The notes: generated by a model from the letters alone, not told the origin. A stretch of 64,000 nt of DNA from Streptomyces sp. R302 (GCF_012927245.1 NZ_JABBGE010000011.1:1-64000); one strand, 5' to 3'; positions 15,371 through 24,654 are shown, counted from the stretch's first letter. A program made the numbers and translations.

Positions 15371-17337
15371 GCACCATGATCACCGCGGACCTGGTCGACC
15401 TCGACCTGTCCGCCGCCACCAAGGAGGCGGCCGCCCGCTCGCTCGCCGAGCGCATGGCCGCCCTCGGCCGGGTCACCGACCTCGACGGCTTCCTCGCCGA
15501 CGTCGCCGCCCGCGAGGCGCAGATGCCGACCGGCCTCGACGGCGGCATCGGCATCCCGCACTGCCGCAGCGCCCACGTCACCGAACCCACCCTCGCCTTC
15601 GGCCGCTCGGCCGCCGGCATCGACTTCGGCGCCCCCGACGGCCCCGCGGACCTGATCTTCCTGATCGCCGCCCCGGCCGGCGCGGACGACGCCCATCTGA
15701 CGATCCTGTCCTCGCTGGCCCGCCAGCTGATGGACGAGGAGTTCACCGCCGCGCTGCGCGCTGCGACCTCCCCGGCCGAGACGGCGGCGCTGATCGCGGG
15801 CGAGGAACTCCCGGCATCAGCACCCGAGTCGGCCCCCGAGGCGGAGGTCGCGGAAGCCGCGCCCTTCCGGATCGTCGCCGTCACCTCCTGCCCCACCGGC
15901 ATCGCGCACACCTACATGGCCGCCGAGGCGCTGGAGAAGGCCGGGCGGGAGGCGGGCGTCGAGCTCGTCGTGGAGACGCAGGGCTCGGCAGGCTTCACCC
16001 GGCTCGACCCGGCGGCCGTCGCGGCCGCCGACGGCGTGATCTTCGCCCACGACGTGCCCGTCCGGGAGAAGGAACGGTTCGCCGGGAAGCCGACCGTCGA
16101 CGTCGGCGTCAAGGCCGGCATCAACCGCCCCGCCGAACTGATCGCCGAGGTCCGCGGCAGGGCGGAACGCGGCGGGACCACCGTGGCCGCCGCGCCCACC
16201 CCCGTCGAGAAGGCGGGGGAGCCTGCGGAGGGGTACGGCACGAAGCTGCGCAAGTGGCTGATGTCCGGCGTCAGTTACATGGTGCCGTTCGTCGCCGCCG
16301 GCGGTCTCCTCATCGCCCTGGGCTTTGCCCTCGGCGGCTACGACATCGACAAGGCCCCGTCCGTCGCCGAGCACTTCGCCTGGGGACAGCTCGACAGCTG
16401 GGCCGCGCTGATGTTCCAGATCGGCGGGCTCGCGTTCGCCTTCCTCGTCCCCGTCCTCGCCGGCTACATCGCGTACGGGATGGCCGACCGGCCCGGTCTC
16501 GTCCCCGGCTTCGTCGGCGGCTCCATCGCCCTCACCATCGACGCCGGCTTCCTCGGCGGCCTCGCCGCCGGTCTCCTGGCGGGCGGCACCGTCCTCGCGA
16601 TCCAGAGGGTGCGGGTCCCCGCCGCGCTACGGGGCATCATGCCGGTGGTCGTGATCCCGCTGCTGTCGTCGATCGCCGTCGGCTTCCTCATGTTCCTGGT
16701 GGTCGGCAAGCCGATCGCGAGTCTCCAGTCCGCGCTCACCGAATGGCTCTCCGGCCTCTCGGGCGCCAACGCGGTCATCCTCGGCGTCATCCTCGGCCTG
16801 ATGATGTGCTTCGACCTCGGCGGCCCGCTGAACAAGGTCGCGTACGCCTTCGCCGTCGGCGGCCTCGCCACCCCCAACGAGGGCTCCCTCAAGGTCATGG
16901 CCGCGGTGATGGCCGCCGGCATGGTCCCGCCGCTGGCGATGGCCCTCGCCACCGCCGTCCGCGGCCGGCTCTTCACCCGGACCGAGCGCGAGAACGGCAA
17001 GGCCGCGTGGGTGCTCGGCGCCTCCTTCATCACGGAGGGCGCGATCCCCTTCGCCGCCGCCGACCCGCTGCGGGTCATCCCGGCCGCGATGGCGGGCGGC
17101 GCCGTCACCGGCGCCCTGTCGATGGCCTTCGAGTGCACCCTGCGGGCCCCGCACGGCGGCGTGTTCGTGATCCCGCTGATCGGCAACCCGTTCCTGTACC
17201 TGCTCGCGATCGCCGCGGGCGTCCTGGTCAGCGCCGGCCTTGTGATCCTCCTGAAGAGCGCCCGCAAGAGCCCCGCCGGTACGGACGGGGCGGCGGACCG
17301 GACCGAGGCCGGGGCGGCGGTGACCGTCGCGGCCTGA
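15367..17337 (+). CDS. fruA: Fructose-specific PTS enzyme IIABC
   Basis: A 656-residue three-domain permease. EIIA (about 1-145) has the phosphorylated histidine in GIGIPHCRS (His65). EIIB (about 167-270) has the phospho-Cys in VTSCPTGIAHTYMAA (Cys175). EIIC (about 290-640) is the multi-span membrane channel with GGPLNKVAYAFAVGG and EGAIPFAAADP. It imports fructose and releases fructose 1-phosphate for FruK, drawing phosphate from HPr. Its ATG overlaps the fruK stop. A strong terminator follows. The A-B-C fusion order is typical of actinobacterial FruA. Confidence 0.94.
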   Translation: MSTMITADLVDLDLSAATKEAAARSLAERMAALGRVTDLDGFLADVAAREAQMPTGLDGGIGIPHCRSAHVTEPTLAFGRSAAGIDFGAPDGPADLIFLIAAPAGADDAHLTILSSLARQLMDEEFTAALRAATSPAETAALIAGEELPASAPESAPEAEVAEAAPFRIVAVTSCPTGIAHTYMAAEALEKAGREAGVELVVETQGSAGFTRLDPAAVAAADGVIFAHDVPVREKERFAGKPTVDVGVKAGINRPAELIAEVRGRAERGGTTVAAAPTPVEKAGEPAEGYGTKLRKWLMSGVSYMVPFVAAGGLLIALGFALGGYDIDKAPSVAEHFAWGQLDSWAALMFQIGGLAFAFLVPVLAGYIAYGMADRPGLVPGFVGGSIALTIDAGFLGGLAAGLLAGGTVLAIQRVRVPAALRGIMPVVVIPLLSSIAVGFLMFLVVGKPIASLQSALTEWLSGLSGANAVILGVILGLMMCFDLGGPLNKVAYAFAVGGLATPNEGSLKVMAAVMAAGMVPPLAMALATAVRGRLFTRTERENGKAAWVLGASFITEGAIPFAAADPLRVIPAAMAGGAVTGALSMAFECTLRAPHGGVFVIPLIGNPFLYLLAIAAGVLVSAGLVILLKSARKSPAGTDGAADRTEAGAAVTVAA

Positions 17338-17363
17338 CCCGGGCCCCTGACAGGAGGGGCCCC

Positions 17364-17400
17364 GGAGGGGCGGCGCGCACCGCGAGCGCGCCGCCCCTCC
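17364..17400. terminator. Bidirectional hairpin after fruA
   Basis: GGAGGGGCGGCGCGC (17364-17378) and GCGCGCCGCCCCTCC (17386-17400) form a perfect 15-bp stem with a 7-nt loop. It lies between the convergent fruA and collagen-like genes and can serve both. Confidence 0.85.
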
Positions 17401-17410
17401 GCCGTTTCCG

Positions 17411-18334
17411 CTAGCGGTTGACGCCGCCGTGCCTCAGGTCGCCCTTGAACTCCATCGCGCGCATCGCGAGCGGAGTCGGGGTGGCCTGCTGCACCCACGG
17501 CTCGTCCCAGACGAACGTGCCGCCCATGATGTCGCCGTGGGTCTGCCAGACCGCCCCGGTCGGCGTGATCACCTTCACGAAGGCGTCGTTGCCCTGGGCC
17601 TCGATGGCGATGCCGCAGGCGGTGGCCGGATAGTTCGGGTTGGCCGGGTCCGTCATGGTCGCCGTCGTGTTGGTGAGGTCCTGCCAGACGATCTCCCCGC
17701 CGGGGGTGGCCGCCTTGCCGACGAACGCGTTGCCGCCGTAGAGCGCGGCCTGGAAGTCCTCGGTGTTGGACGGGCTGTAGGTGTCGATGTCGACGCAGGG
17801 GCCGGCGGGGCCGGTGTCGCCCTTCGGGCCGGTGTCGCCGGTGTCGCCCTTGGGGCCGGCGGGGCCGGTGTCGCCGGTGTCGCCCTTCGGGCCCGCGGGG
17901 CCCGTCGCGCCCGTGTTGCCCTTGTCGCCCTTGGGCCCCTTCGGGCCCTGGGGGCCGGTGGGGCCTGTGGGGCCGGTCTTCCCCTTGTCGCCCTTCGGCC
18001 CCTTCGGGCCCTTGGGGCCGGTCGGGCCGGTCGGGCCCTTGCAGCCGGTGGTCGGAGCGGCCGCCGTGCGCGGGTCGGCGGTGGCGTCCTGCTGTGCCAG
18101 GGCCTCCTCGGAGGAGGCGGCCTCGGCGCCCGGGAGCGCCCGGTGCTTGCAGCCCGTCGTCGGGTTCGACACCGCCGCCTCGGGGGCCGGGGCCTGCGGG
18201 GTGCCCCAGGCCGAGGCGGTCGGCGCGAAGCCGGTGAGGACGAGCGCGACCGAGGCGAGCGTGCCGCCGCCGAGCCAGACGCGACGCCGGGCCAGCGGGC
18301 CGAGCGGGGACCGGGTCCTGGTGTCAGGACGCAT
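17411..18334 (-). CDS. Secreted collagen-like (Gly-X-Y) repeat protein
   Basis: A 307-residue protein. An Arg-rich N-region, a hydrophobic core and PTASA-W around residues 38-43 form a signal peptide. After a linker with two PTTGCK motifs (about 58-63 and 94-99) come about 27 uninterrupted Gly-X-Y triplets (residues 100-180), mostly [12 protein letters not shown] and GPA, ending in GPC. A 127-residue globular C-terminal domain follows. Bacterial collagen-like proteins trimerise into triple helices without hydroxyproline (established). The Cys residues bracketing the helix could form inter-chain disulfides (inference). It is divergent from a glycosyltransferase. No LPXTG anchor is seen, so it is probably released or wall-associated. 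Confidence 0.88.
   Translation of the reverse strand: MRPDTRTRSPLGPLARRRVWLGGGTLASVALVLTGFAPTASAWGTPQAPAPEAAVSNPTTGCKHRALPGAEAASSEEALAQQDATADPRTAAAPTTGCKGPTGPTGPKGPKGPKGDKGKTGPTGPTGPQGPKGPKGDKGNTGATGPAGPKGDTGDTGPAGPKGDTGDTGPKGDTGPAGPCVDIDTYSPSNTEDFQAALYGGNAFVGKAATPGGEIVWQDLTNTTATMTDPANPNYPATACGIAIEAQGNDAFVKVITPTGAVWQTHGDIMGGTFVWDEPWVQQATPTPLAMRAMEFKGDLRHGGVNR
17795..18037 (-). repeat. Collagen-type Gly-X-Y coding repeat (about 27 triplets)
   Basis: A 9-bp-periodic region encoding [12 protein letters not shown]-type triplets. The longer [12 protein letters not shown] block occurs twice near the C-terminal end, indicating internal duplication. Lys and Asp alternate in Y and X positions, the salt-bridge pattern that stabilises bacterial triple helices. 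Confidence 0.9.
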
Positions 18335-18640
18335 GAGAGTGCTCCTTCCTCCGCCGGCGCCCAGCGGCGCCGGCGCGAGTGCCGGTGGGGGAATCCGAGG
18401 CGGGACCGCGACGGATCCGGGTTTCGAAGTGGGATGAACTTCCCATCAGGTCATCGGCCCGCCGCCGCGCCGCCTTGACGGCTGCCGGGGCACTCTCAGC
18501 GCACTGGCGTAGCGGTGCCAGCCGAACGGATGCGTACACGACGGGGAACGCGGAACCCCCTGTCGGCGCGCCGTCGCCGTGCCCGTACCGGCCCGTGCCT
18601 ACCGTCGCCCCCCGACCGAACCGCGAGAAGTGGTGTTGCC
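18335..18640. other. Divergent promoter region, collagen-like gene / glycosyltransferase
   Basis: This 306-bp spacer contains no supported gene. At 18426-18445 there are two interleaved inverted repeats, GAAGT-N7-ACTTC and TGGGA-N6-TCCCA, suitable as a shared operator for the two divergent genes. No convincing -35/-10 pair was recognised. Confidence 0.45.
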
Positions 18641-19726
18641 ATGCGGCCGTCCCTCTGCTTGTGCATGATCGTCAAGAACGAGTCCTCGGTCATCGAGCGG
18701 TGCCTCGCCTCCGTACGCGACCTCGTCGACACCTGGGTCGTCTCCGACACCGGCTCCACCGACGGCACCCAGGACCTGGTCGGCAAGGCCCTCGCGGGGA
18801 TCCCGGGGGAGCTGGTGGAGGAGCCCTGGGTGAACTTCGGACACAACCGCAGCCTGAACATCGCCCGGGCCCGCGCCCGCGGCGCCGACTACCTGCTGCT
18901 CCTCGACGCCGACCACGTCCTCCGCCAGGACGGGCCGCTGCCGGAGCTGACGGCCGACGCGTACATGCTGCGCCACGAGGGGGAGGTCGAGTACCGGATC
19001 AAGCGGCTGGTCAGGGCGAGCCTGCCGTGGCGGTACGAGGGCGTCACCCACGAGTACCTCACCGCGGACCGCGACCACGAGCAGCGGAACCTGGACGCGC
19101 TCGTCATCGAGGACCACGCCGACGGCGGCTCGCGGCACGACAAGTTCGAGCGGGACGCCCGGCTCCTCGGCGCCGAACTCGTCCGCGACCCGGGCAATCC
19201 GCGGACCGTCTTCTACCTCGCCCAGACCATGCGCGACATGGGCCGTACGGGGGAGGCGATCGGGCTCTACGAGCGGCGCGCGGCCATGGGCGGCTGGGTC
19301 GAGGAGGTGTACTACGCGCTGCTCCAGGCCGGGGTCCTCGCCGCCGAGGCGGGCGACTGGCCGGCCGCGCAGGACGCCCTGGTCCGCGCCTGGGAGGCCC
19401 GGCCGGAACGCCTGGAGGCGGTGTACGAGCTGGCGTCGCGGCTGCGCGTGGCCGAGCGGCACCACACCGCGCACGCCCTGCTCTCCACCGTCCTCGACCG
19501 GCCCGCGCCCGCCGAGGACCTGCTCTTCGTCCAGCCGTGGGTGTACCGCTGGGGGCTGCTCTTCGAGTACTCGGTCACCGCCTACTGGGTCGGCGACCAC
19601 GCGGCCGCGCTCGACGCCTGCGACCGGCTCCTCGCCCTGCCCGACCTGCCCGCGCCGTACCGCGAGCAGACCACCGCCAACCGCGAGTTCGCGATCCGCG
19701 CCCTCGGGGTGCCGGCCCAGGTCTGA
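18641..19726 (+). CDS. Family 2 glycosyltransferase with C-terminal TPR-like helices
   Basis: A 361-residue cytoplasmic enzyme. The GT2 core is at the N-terminus: LCLCMIVKNESSVIERCLAS, the nucleotide-binding SDTGSTDGTQD, and LLLLDADH, the DxD-type metal site. The rest is helical with TPR-like repeats (TVFYLAQTMRDMGRTGEAIG, DWPAAQDALVRAWEARPE). The ATG at 18641 is preceded by GAGAAG. GT2 enzymes with TPR tails modify proteins or make cell-surface glycans. The divergent collagen-like protein is rich in Thr at Y positions, the type of site O-glycosylated in other bacterial collagens, so it is a candidate acceptor (inference). Confidence 0.85.
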   Translation: MRPSLCLCMIVKNESSVIERCLASVRDLVDTWVVSDTGSTDGTQDLVGKALAGIPGELVEEPWVNFGHNRSLNIARARARGADYLLLLDADHVLRQDGPLPELTADAYMLRHEGEVEYRIKRLVRASLPWRYEGVTHEYLTADRDHEQRNLDALVIEDHADGGSRHDKFERDARLLGAELVRDPGNPRTVFYLAQTMRDMGRTGEAIGLYERRAAMGGWVEEVYYALLQAGVLAAEAGDWPAAQDALVRAWEARPERLEAVYELASRLRVAERHHTAHALLSTVLDRPAPAEDLLFVQPWVYRWGLLFEYSVTAYWVGDHAAALDACDRLLALPDLPAPYREQTTANREFAIRALGVPAQV

Positions 19727-19751
19727 GCCGGCGCCCCGGGGCGACGGGGGG

Positions 19752-20528
19752 TCAGCGGACCCGGGAGCGGGCCTCCATCGCCCCGCGGGCCGCGGCCTCC
19801 GACTCGTACACCTCGCACATGTGCCGGCCGTCCGGGGTGGCCGTGTGCTCGACCTCCCACAGGCTCAGCTCGCTGCCGTCGAGCAGCAGGAACTGGTGCT
19901 CGTAGAGGGTGAAGCCGGCGTCCCGGCCGCCCTCCACCGGGCAGTTGCGGCCGAAGACCTGGGTGATGTGGTGGGCGAAGGCGATCCGCAGCCGGCGGGC
20001 GGTCCGCTCGCCCGGCCGGTCGCCGTTCTCCGCGCGCCGCAGGACGCGGCGGGCGTGGTCCGCGGAGTTGTCCGGCACGTACATCCGGGGCTGGGCCGGT
20101 ATCGGACGGGCGAGGAGCGCGCCGAGCGCCGCCAGGTCGTCGTCCTCGTCGAGCGGACGCCCGTCGGACCGCTCCACCGTCCACCCCGGCAGCGGGCCCG
20201 ACGGCAGCCGGGACGCGGCGAGCCGGGCCTCGGCCTCCTCCGTGTACAGCTCGTGCTGCTCGGCGCCGTCCCGGCCCGCGTTGTGCGCGAGCTCCCACAG
20301 GACGAGGGCGCTGCCGTCGGCGAGTAGATACGTGTGGCGGTAGGTGGTGCGGTTCAGGGTGGAGCTGTGGTGCGAGGAGTGCAGCGCGGTGGAGTGGGCG
20401 AGCGCCGACTCCAGGCGCTCCACCGTCGCGTCGGGCAGGTCGAAGGAGTTGAGCGCCCGGCCGAGGAGCCGCTCGACGTGCGTCTCGGTCGTCTCGTACG
20501 GATCGAGGTGATCCCGCGGATCGTTCAA
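19752..20528 (-). CDS. DUF6227-type conserved Streptomyces protein
   Basis: A 258-residue soluble protein of unknown function. It has an N-terminal helical part (VERLLGRALNSFDLPD, ALAHSTALHSSHHSSTLNR) and two related beta-rich halves, each with a pattern like HTYLLADGSALVLWELAHN and HQFLLLDGSELSLWEVEHT, which indicates internal duplication. It resembles the DUF6227 family as I recall it. The start is a TTG at 20528 with GGAG 6 nt upstream; no ATG or GTG fits. It converges on the glycosyltransferase gene. Function cannot be assigned. Confidence 0.7.
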   Translation of the reverse strand: MNDPRDHLDPYETTETHVERLLGRALNSFDLPDATVERLESALAHSTALHSSHHSSTLNRTTYRHTYLLADGSALVLWELAHNAGRDGAEQHELYTEEAEARLAASRLPSGPLPGWTVERSDGRPLDEDDDLAALGALLARPIPAQPRMYVPDNSADHARRVLRRAENGDRPGERTARRLRIAFAHHITQVFGRNCPVEGGRDAGFTLYEHQFLLLDGSELSLWEVEHTATPDGRHMCEVYESEAAARGAMEARSRVR

Positions 20529-20696
20529 GAGGGTCTCCAGGCTCCAGGCCGTCGCCGCATGTCACGTGGTGCTTGCTTAACGTAGTCCCTGGGTCCGACA
20601 ACGGGGTCGGGGTTACGGAAAACGAGGGGCCCGCGGAGGAAGTTCCCGCGATCGCGCGCTTCCCAACTCCCTTTTGGTTACCGGGAGTACATCCGT

Positions 20697-21752
20697 CTAT
20701 CCCCTCCCGTACAGCTCCCCGTACGAGGGAAAGTCGCCGCCCGGCCCCCGCCGCCCGCCCGGCGCCGCCAGGACCGCCCGGACGATCGCGCGGGTCACCA
20801 GGTCGGCACCGGCCGCCAGGATCTCGTTCAGGGCGAGCGGCCCCGGCCCGGCGGGCAGTTCGCGGGCGCCGGTGGCCAGCGCGAAGACCGTGTCGCCGTC
20901 GTTCATGAGGTGCACCGGCCGGATCGCCCGCGCGATCCCGTCGTGCGCCGTCCCCGCCACCTTCTGCGCCTGCGCGCGCGTCAGGACCGCGTCCGTGGCC
21001 ACCACCGCCAGCGTGGTGTTCATCGGAGGAGCGGCGGAGGTCGCGCGGGCCTCCGCCAGCCGCCGGGCCGCCGCCGCCCGTACCTCCGCCGGCGGTGGCA
21101 CGGGCAGCCCGCCGCCCTCGAAGAGGCTGCCGTACAGGACCCCCGTCTCCGGATCGAACGCCGAACCCACCGCGTTCACCACCACCAGCGCGCCCACCGT
21201 GATCCCCGACCCCAGCCGGACGCTCGCCGTGCCGACGCCGCCGCGCACCCCGCCGACCACCGCCCCCGTGCCGGCCCCGACCGCACCCGTCTCCACGCGC
21301 GCGTGCTCCCCCGACTCCGCCGCGGCCTCCACCGCCGCCCGCCCCGTGGCCGCGTCCGGACGCGCCGCGAAGTCGCCGCCCCGGCCCAGGTCGAAGACGC
21401 ACGCCGCCGGCACCACCGGCACCACGTGCGCCGGATCCGGCCCCACCCGCACCCCGCGCCGCCGCTCCTCCAGCCAGGCCATCACCCCGGCCGCCGCCTC
21501 CAGGCCGTACGCGCTGCCCCCGGTCAGGACGAGCGCGTCGATCCGCTGCACCAGGTTCCTCGGATCCAGCGCGTCCGTCTCCCGGGTGCCGGGCCCCCCG
21601 CCCCGTACGTCCACGGCGGCCACCGCCCCGCCCTCCGGCGCGAGCACCACCGTCGTCCCCGACAGCGCCCCCGCCCCCGCCACGCGCGCGTGCCCCACGC
21701 GGAGGCCGGGCACGTCGGTCAGACCGTCGGGAGAGAACGAGGCGGCTGTCAT
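20697..21752 (-). CDS. P1-family (S58/DmpA-like) aminopeptidase
   Basis: A 351-residue N-terminal-nucleophile peptidase. Family hallmarks are GLTDVPGLRVGHA at the start, LTGGSAYGLEAAAGVM, GVGTASVRLGSG, and PPMNTTLAVVATDA, where the autocatalytic cleavage before a Thr/Ser would generate alpha and beta chains. Relatives cleave N-terminal residues from peptides or D-amino acid amides. It is cytoplasmic as no signal is present. It follows the ltrA-like gene by 14 bp on the same strand, so the two probably form an operon. Confidence 0.85.
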   Translation of the reverse strand: MTAASFSPDGLTDVPGLRVGHARVAGAGALSGTTVVLAPEGGAVAAVDVRGGGPGTRETDALDPRNLVQRIDALVLTGGSAYGLEAAAGVMAWLEERRRGVRVGPDPAHVVPVVPAACVFDLGRGGDFAARPDAATGRAAVEAAAESGEHARVETGAVGAGTGAVVGGVRGGVGTASVRLGSGITVGALVVVNAVGSAFDPETGVLYGSLFEGGGLPVPPPAEVRAAAARRLAEARATSAAPPMNTTLAVVATDAVLTRAQAQKVAGTAHDGIARAIRPVHLMNDGDTVFALATGARELPAGPGPLALNEILAAGADLVTRAIVRAVLAAPGGRRGPGGDFPSYGELYGRG

Positions 21753-21766
21753 GTCCCCTTCCTACC

Positions 21767-22945
21767 TCAGGACGGGCGGGCCGTCCTGGTGGCCGGGTTG
21801 TGTGCGGTGAGCGTCACGCCCACCGCCACCGCCGCCGCCGCCACGAGCCCCGCCGCCGGCACCGCCCAGCGGCCCGCGAACGAGCACAGCAGGATCGCCA
21901 GCGCCGCCCCCGGCAGCACCGCCTGCTGCGCCGGCCCCACCTTGAAGTACCGGGCGTGCAGCAGCCACACCGACAACAGGAACACCGCCGACGGGATCGT
22001 CACCGACGCCGACGCCGCCAGGGTGCTGATGTGGGCCTTCCCCACCGCCTGCTCGACCGCGATCTCCAGACCCGCGCCGATCGCCGCCGCCGACATGAAG
22101 ATCACATAGTGGCCGTACCCCCACAGGAACCCCTGCCGGCTGTCCGTCAGCCGGTCGTGCGCCGGCACCACGAAGTACACCCACCACGCCGCGAAGACGA
22201 TCAGCAACCCGCCCACCGCGATCGGCAGCAACTCGTTCAGCGCGTCGTTCTCCACCACCCCCGACTTCACCGCCACCGTCGCCGCCGCCACCGACTCGCC
22301 GAGCACGATGATCGTGAACAGGCCGTACCGCTCCGCGATGTGATGCGGATGCCAGGTGCTCGGCGCGTCCTTCTCCGCGTACACCGGCACCGCCAGCTCC
22401 GCCAGCGCCATCACCAGGAACACCCACGGCTGCGCCCCCTCCGGCACGAACAACAGCGCCAGCCAGCCGACCTGCACGGTCAGCACCCCGCCGGCGTACC
22501 GCCGGCACATCGTCCGCTCCTCCGCCGACGCGGCGTGCCGCGCCGCCCGCAGCCACTGCGTCGCCAGCGCCACCCGCATCACCAGATAGCCGAGGTAGAC
22601 GACGAGGAACTCGTGCTCCTCGAAGGCGCGCGAGACACCCGCCGCCAGGATCAGCACACCCGCGATCTGCACCAGCGTCACGACCCGGTACAGGACGTCG
22701 TCGTTGTCGTACGCCGAGGCGAACCACGAGAAGTTCATCCACGCCCACCAGATGGCGAAGAAGACCATCGCGTAACTCACGACGCCCTCGCCCGCGTGCC
22801 CCTCGGCGACCGCGTGCACCAGCGACGCCCCCGCCTGGGCGACGGCGACCACGAAACACAGATCGAAGAAGAGCTCCAGAGGCGTCGCGGTCCGGTGCGC
22901 CTCCTCCCGGGAGCGCGCGGTGAGCGGCAGAAAAGGTTGTGTCAT
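21767..22945 (-). CDS. Low-temperature-requirement A (LtrA) family membrane protein
   Basis: A 392-residue polytopic membrane protein with the N-terminal family motif TPLELFFDLCFVVAVAQ, then a dozen or so hydrophobic segments and the GLFTIIVLGESVAAATVAV motif with a membrane Glu. These identify LtrA (named from Listeria; biochemical role not established). It is first in a two-gene operon with the P1 peptidase and divergent from narK at 23220. Regulation by the elements near 23041-23077 cannot be excluded but they point more naturally at narK. Confidence 0.85.
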   Translation of the reverse strand: MTQPFLPLTARSREEAHRTATPLELFFDLCFVVAVAQAGASLVHAVAEGHAGEGVVSYAMVFFAIWWAWMNFSWFASAYDNDDVLYRVVTLVQIAGVLILAAGVSRAFEEHEFLVVYLGYLVMRVALATQWLRAARHAASAEERTMCRRYAGGVLTVQVGWLALLFVPEGAQPWVFLVMALAELAVPVYAEKDAPSTWHPHHIAERYGLFTIIVLGESVAAATVAVKSGVVENDALNELLPIAVGGLLIVFAAWWVYFVVPAHDRLTDSRQGFLWGYGHYVIFMSAAAIGAGLEIAVEQAVGKAHISTLAASASVTIPSAVFLLSVWLLHARYFKVGPAQQAVLPGAALAILLCSFAGRWAVPAAGLVAAAAVAVGVTLTAHNPATRTARPS

Positions 22946-23040
22946 CCCCCCAGCACAGCAGAGCCCCCACCCCGCCTCCCCGAGCCACGCGGAACGGTAC
23001 GGCCTCCGGGCGGTACCCCTGACGGGCCGTCCGCCGGGAC

Positions 23041-23077
23041 GGGACCTAAGGCCGCCCGAGCAGCCGACCTAGGCCCG
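23041..23077. promoter_or_regulatory. Two DevR/DosR (OsdR)-like boxes upstream of narK
   Basis: GGGACCTAAGGCCG (23041-23054) and CCGACCTAGGCCCG (23064-23077) lie 23 bp apart, about 143-179 bp before the narK ATG. The first is identical at 12 of 14 positions to GGGACCTTGGGCCG upstream of pflB (24695). The pattern GGGACcNNNGgCC resembles the hypoxia-response box of DevR/DosR and its Streptomyces counterpart OsdR (established consensus GGGAC-centred palindrome). Two boxes spaced about two helical turns apart is normal for that regulator. Binding is inferred. Confidence 0.55.
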
Positions 23078-23146
23078 CCCCGCTCGCGACCATCGGCACT
23101 GATCACCCCCTGCCCCGAGGAGCAGCCTGGAAAGGCAAGGAAGAAG

Positions 23147-23214
23147 CCTCGAAAGGCCTCGAAGGGCCTCGAAGGGCCTCGAAAGGGCTTGAAAACGTCA
23201 GGGAAGTCAGGGAA
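23147..23214 (+). repeat. 10-bp tandem repeat array in the narK leader
   Basis: CCTCGAARGG is repeated four times head-to-tail (23147-23186), followed by a diverged fifth unit GCTTGAAAAC (23187-23196) and then two copies of GTCAGGGAA (23197-23205, 23206-23214), the last carrying the AGGGAA ribosome site 5 nt before the ATG. The 10-bp period equals one DNA turn. Slippage could change leader length in steps of 10. Confidence 0.8.
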
Positions 23215-23219
23215 GCGCC

Positions 23220-24641
23220 ATGAGTTCCGTAGTCCAGGGCAGCAGGGCCACGGGCGGGTCACCCGCCTCGTACGACACGGAGCAGTACCGTCCCGGCCAG
23301 GCCATCACCGACTGGGAGCCGGAGAACGAGCTCTTCTGGAAGGCGATCGGCGGGAAGGTCGCGAACCGCAACCTGTGGATCGCGGTCCCGGCGCTGCTCG
23401 TCGCCTTCGTCGTCTGGCAGGTCTGGTCGGTCACCGCCACCAACCTCGCGGACGTCGGCTTCACCTTCTCGACCTCGCAGCTCTTCTGGCTGACCGCCGT
23501 CCCCGGCCTGACCGGCGGCACCGCCCGGATCCTCTACACCTTCCTCGGCCCGATGATCGGCCAGCGGCGCTTCACCGCCCTGTCGACGGCCGTCCTCGTC
23601 GTGCCGCTGATCTGGCTCGGCATCGCGATCCAGGACCCGGCGACCCCGTACACGGTGATGGTCGTCATCGCCGCCCTCTGCGGCATCGGCGGCGCGAACT
23701 TCGCCTCCTCCCTCGCCAACATCGGCTTCTTCTTCCCGAAGGCGAAGAAGGGCAGCGCGACCGGCATCAACGGCGGACTCGGCAACCTCGGCGTCTCCGT
23801 CGTCCAGCTCCTCACCCCGATCGTCATCACCTGGTCGACGATCGCGATCGGCTCCGCCCAGCACAAGGCCGACGGCACCCCCGTGTACCTCCAGAACGCC
23901 GCCTTCGTCTGGGTCCCCGTCATCCTCGCCCTGGCCGCCGTCGCGTGGTTCGGACAGAACGACCTCAAGGTCGCCTCCACCCCGTTCAAGCAGCAGAAGG
24001 TCATCTTCACGCGCAAGCACAACTGGCTGATGACCTGGCTGTACGTCGGCACCTTCGGCTCCTTCATCGGCTTCGCCGCCGCCCTGCCGATGCTGATCAA
24101 GACCACCTTCCCGGACTACTCGGTCGCCACCTACGCCTGGATGGGCCCCGCCGTGGGCGCGCTCGCCCGCTGGGCCGGCGGCTGGATCGCGGACAAGTGG
24201 GGCGGAGCCCGGGTCACCATCCTCTCCTTCGTCGGCATGGCCCTCTCGATCGTCGGCGTCATCGACTTCCTGCCGTCGGGCGGTGACGGCGGCGACTTCT
24301 ACGGTTTCTTCTTCTGCTTCCTCGCCGCGTTCTTCTTCTCCGGCATCGGCAACGGCTCCACCTTCCGCCAGATCCCGGTCATCTTCCGCGGCACCCACCT
24401 GAAGGGCCTCGCCGAAGGCACCCCCGAACACGCCAGGGCCCTCAAGCAGGCCGAAATGGAATCGGGCGCCGTCACCGGCTTCACCTCCGCGACAGCCGCC
24501 TACGGATTCTTCTTCATCCCGGCGCTCTTCGGCTCGGTCGCCGTCACCAGCGCCATGTGGGGCTTCGTCGCCTTCTACGCCAGCTGCACGGTCGTGACCT
24601 GGTGGTTCTACGCCCGCAAGGGCGCCGAGGCGCCCAGCTAG
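23220..24641 (+). CDS. narK: NarK-type nitrate/nitrite transporter
   Basis: A 473-residue, about 12-TM MFS protein of the nitrate/nitrite porter family. Signature glycine-rich helices GIGGANFASSLANIGFFFP and GINGGLGNLGVSVVQ and conserved arginines (GTARILYTF, NGSTFRQIP) define the NarK substrate path. It exchanges or imports nitrate and exports nitrite across the membrane. The leader holds a tandem repeat and an AGGGAA site; DevR-like boxes lie further upstream. A terminator follows at 24655. Its closeness to the molybdoenzyme at 29 kb suggests a nitrate link, but no narGHJI is in the window. Confidence 0.92.
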   Translation: MSSVVQGSRATGGSPASYDTEQYRPGQAITDWEPENELFWKAIGGKVANRNLWIAVPALLVAFVVWQVWSVTATNLADVGFTFSTSQLFWLTAVPGLTGGTARILYTFLGPMIGQRRFTALSTAVLVVPLIWLGIAIQDPATPYTVMVVIAALCGIGGANFASSLANIGFFFPKAKKGSATGINGGLGNLGVSVVQLLTPIVITWSTIAIGSAQHKADGTPVYLQNAAFVWVPVILALAAVAWFGQNDLKVASTPFKQQKVIFTRKHNWLMTWLYVGTFGSFIGFAAALPMLIKTTFPDYSVATYAWMGPAVGALARWAGGWIADKWGGARVTILSFVGMALSIVGVIDFLPSGGDGGDFYGFFFCFLAAFFFSGIGNGSTFRQIPVIFRGTHLKGLAEGTPEHARALKQAEMESGAVTGFTSATAAYGFFFIPALFGSVAVTSAMWGFVAFYASCTVVTWWFYARKGAEAPS

Positions 24642-24654
24642 ACCACGTCTCCGA

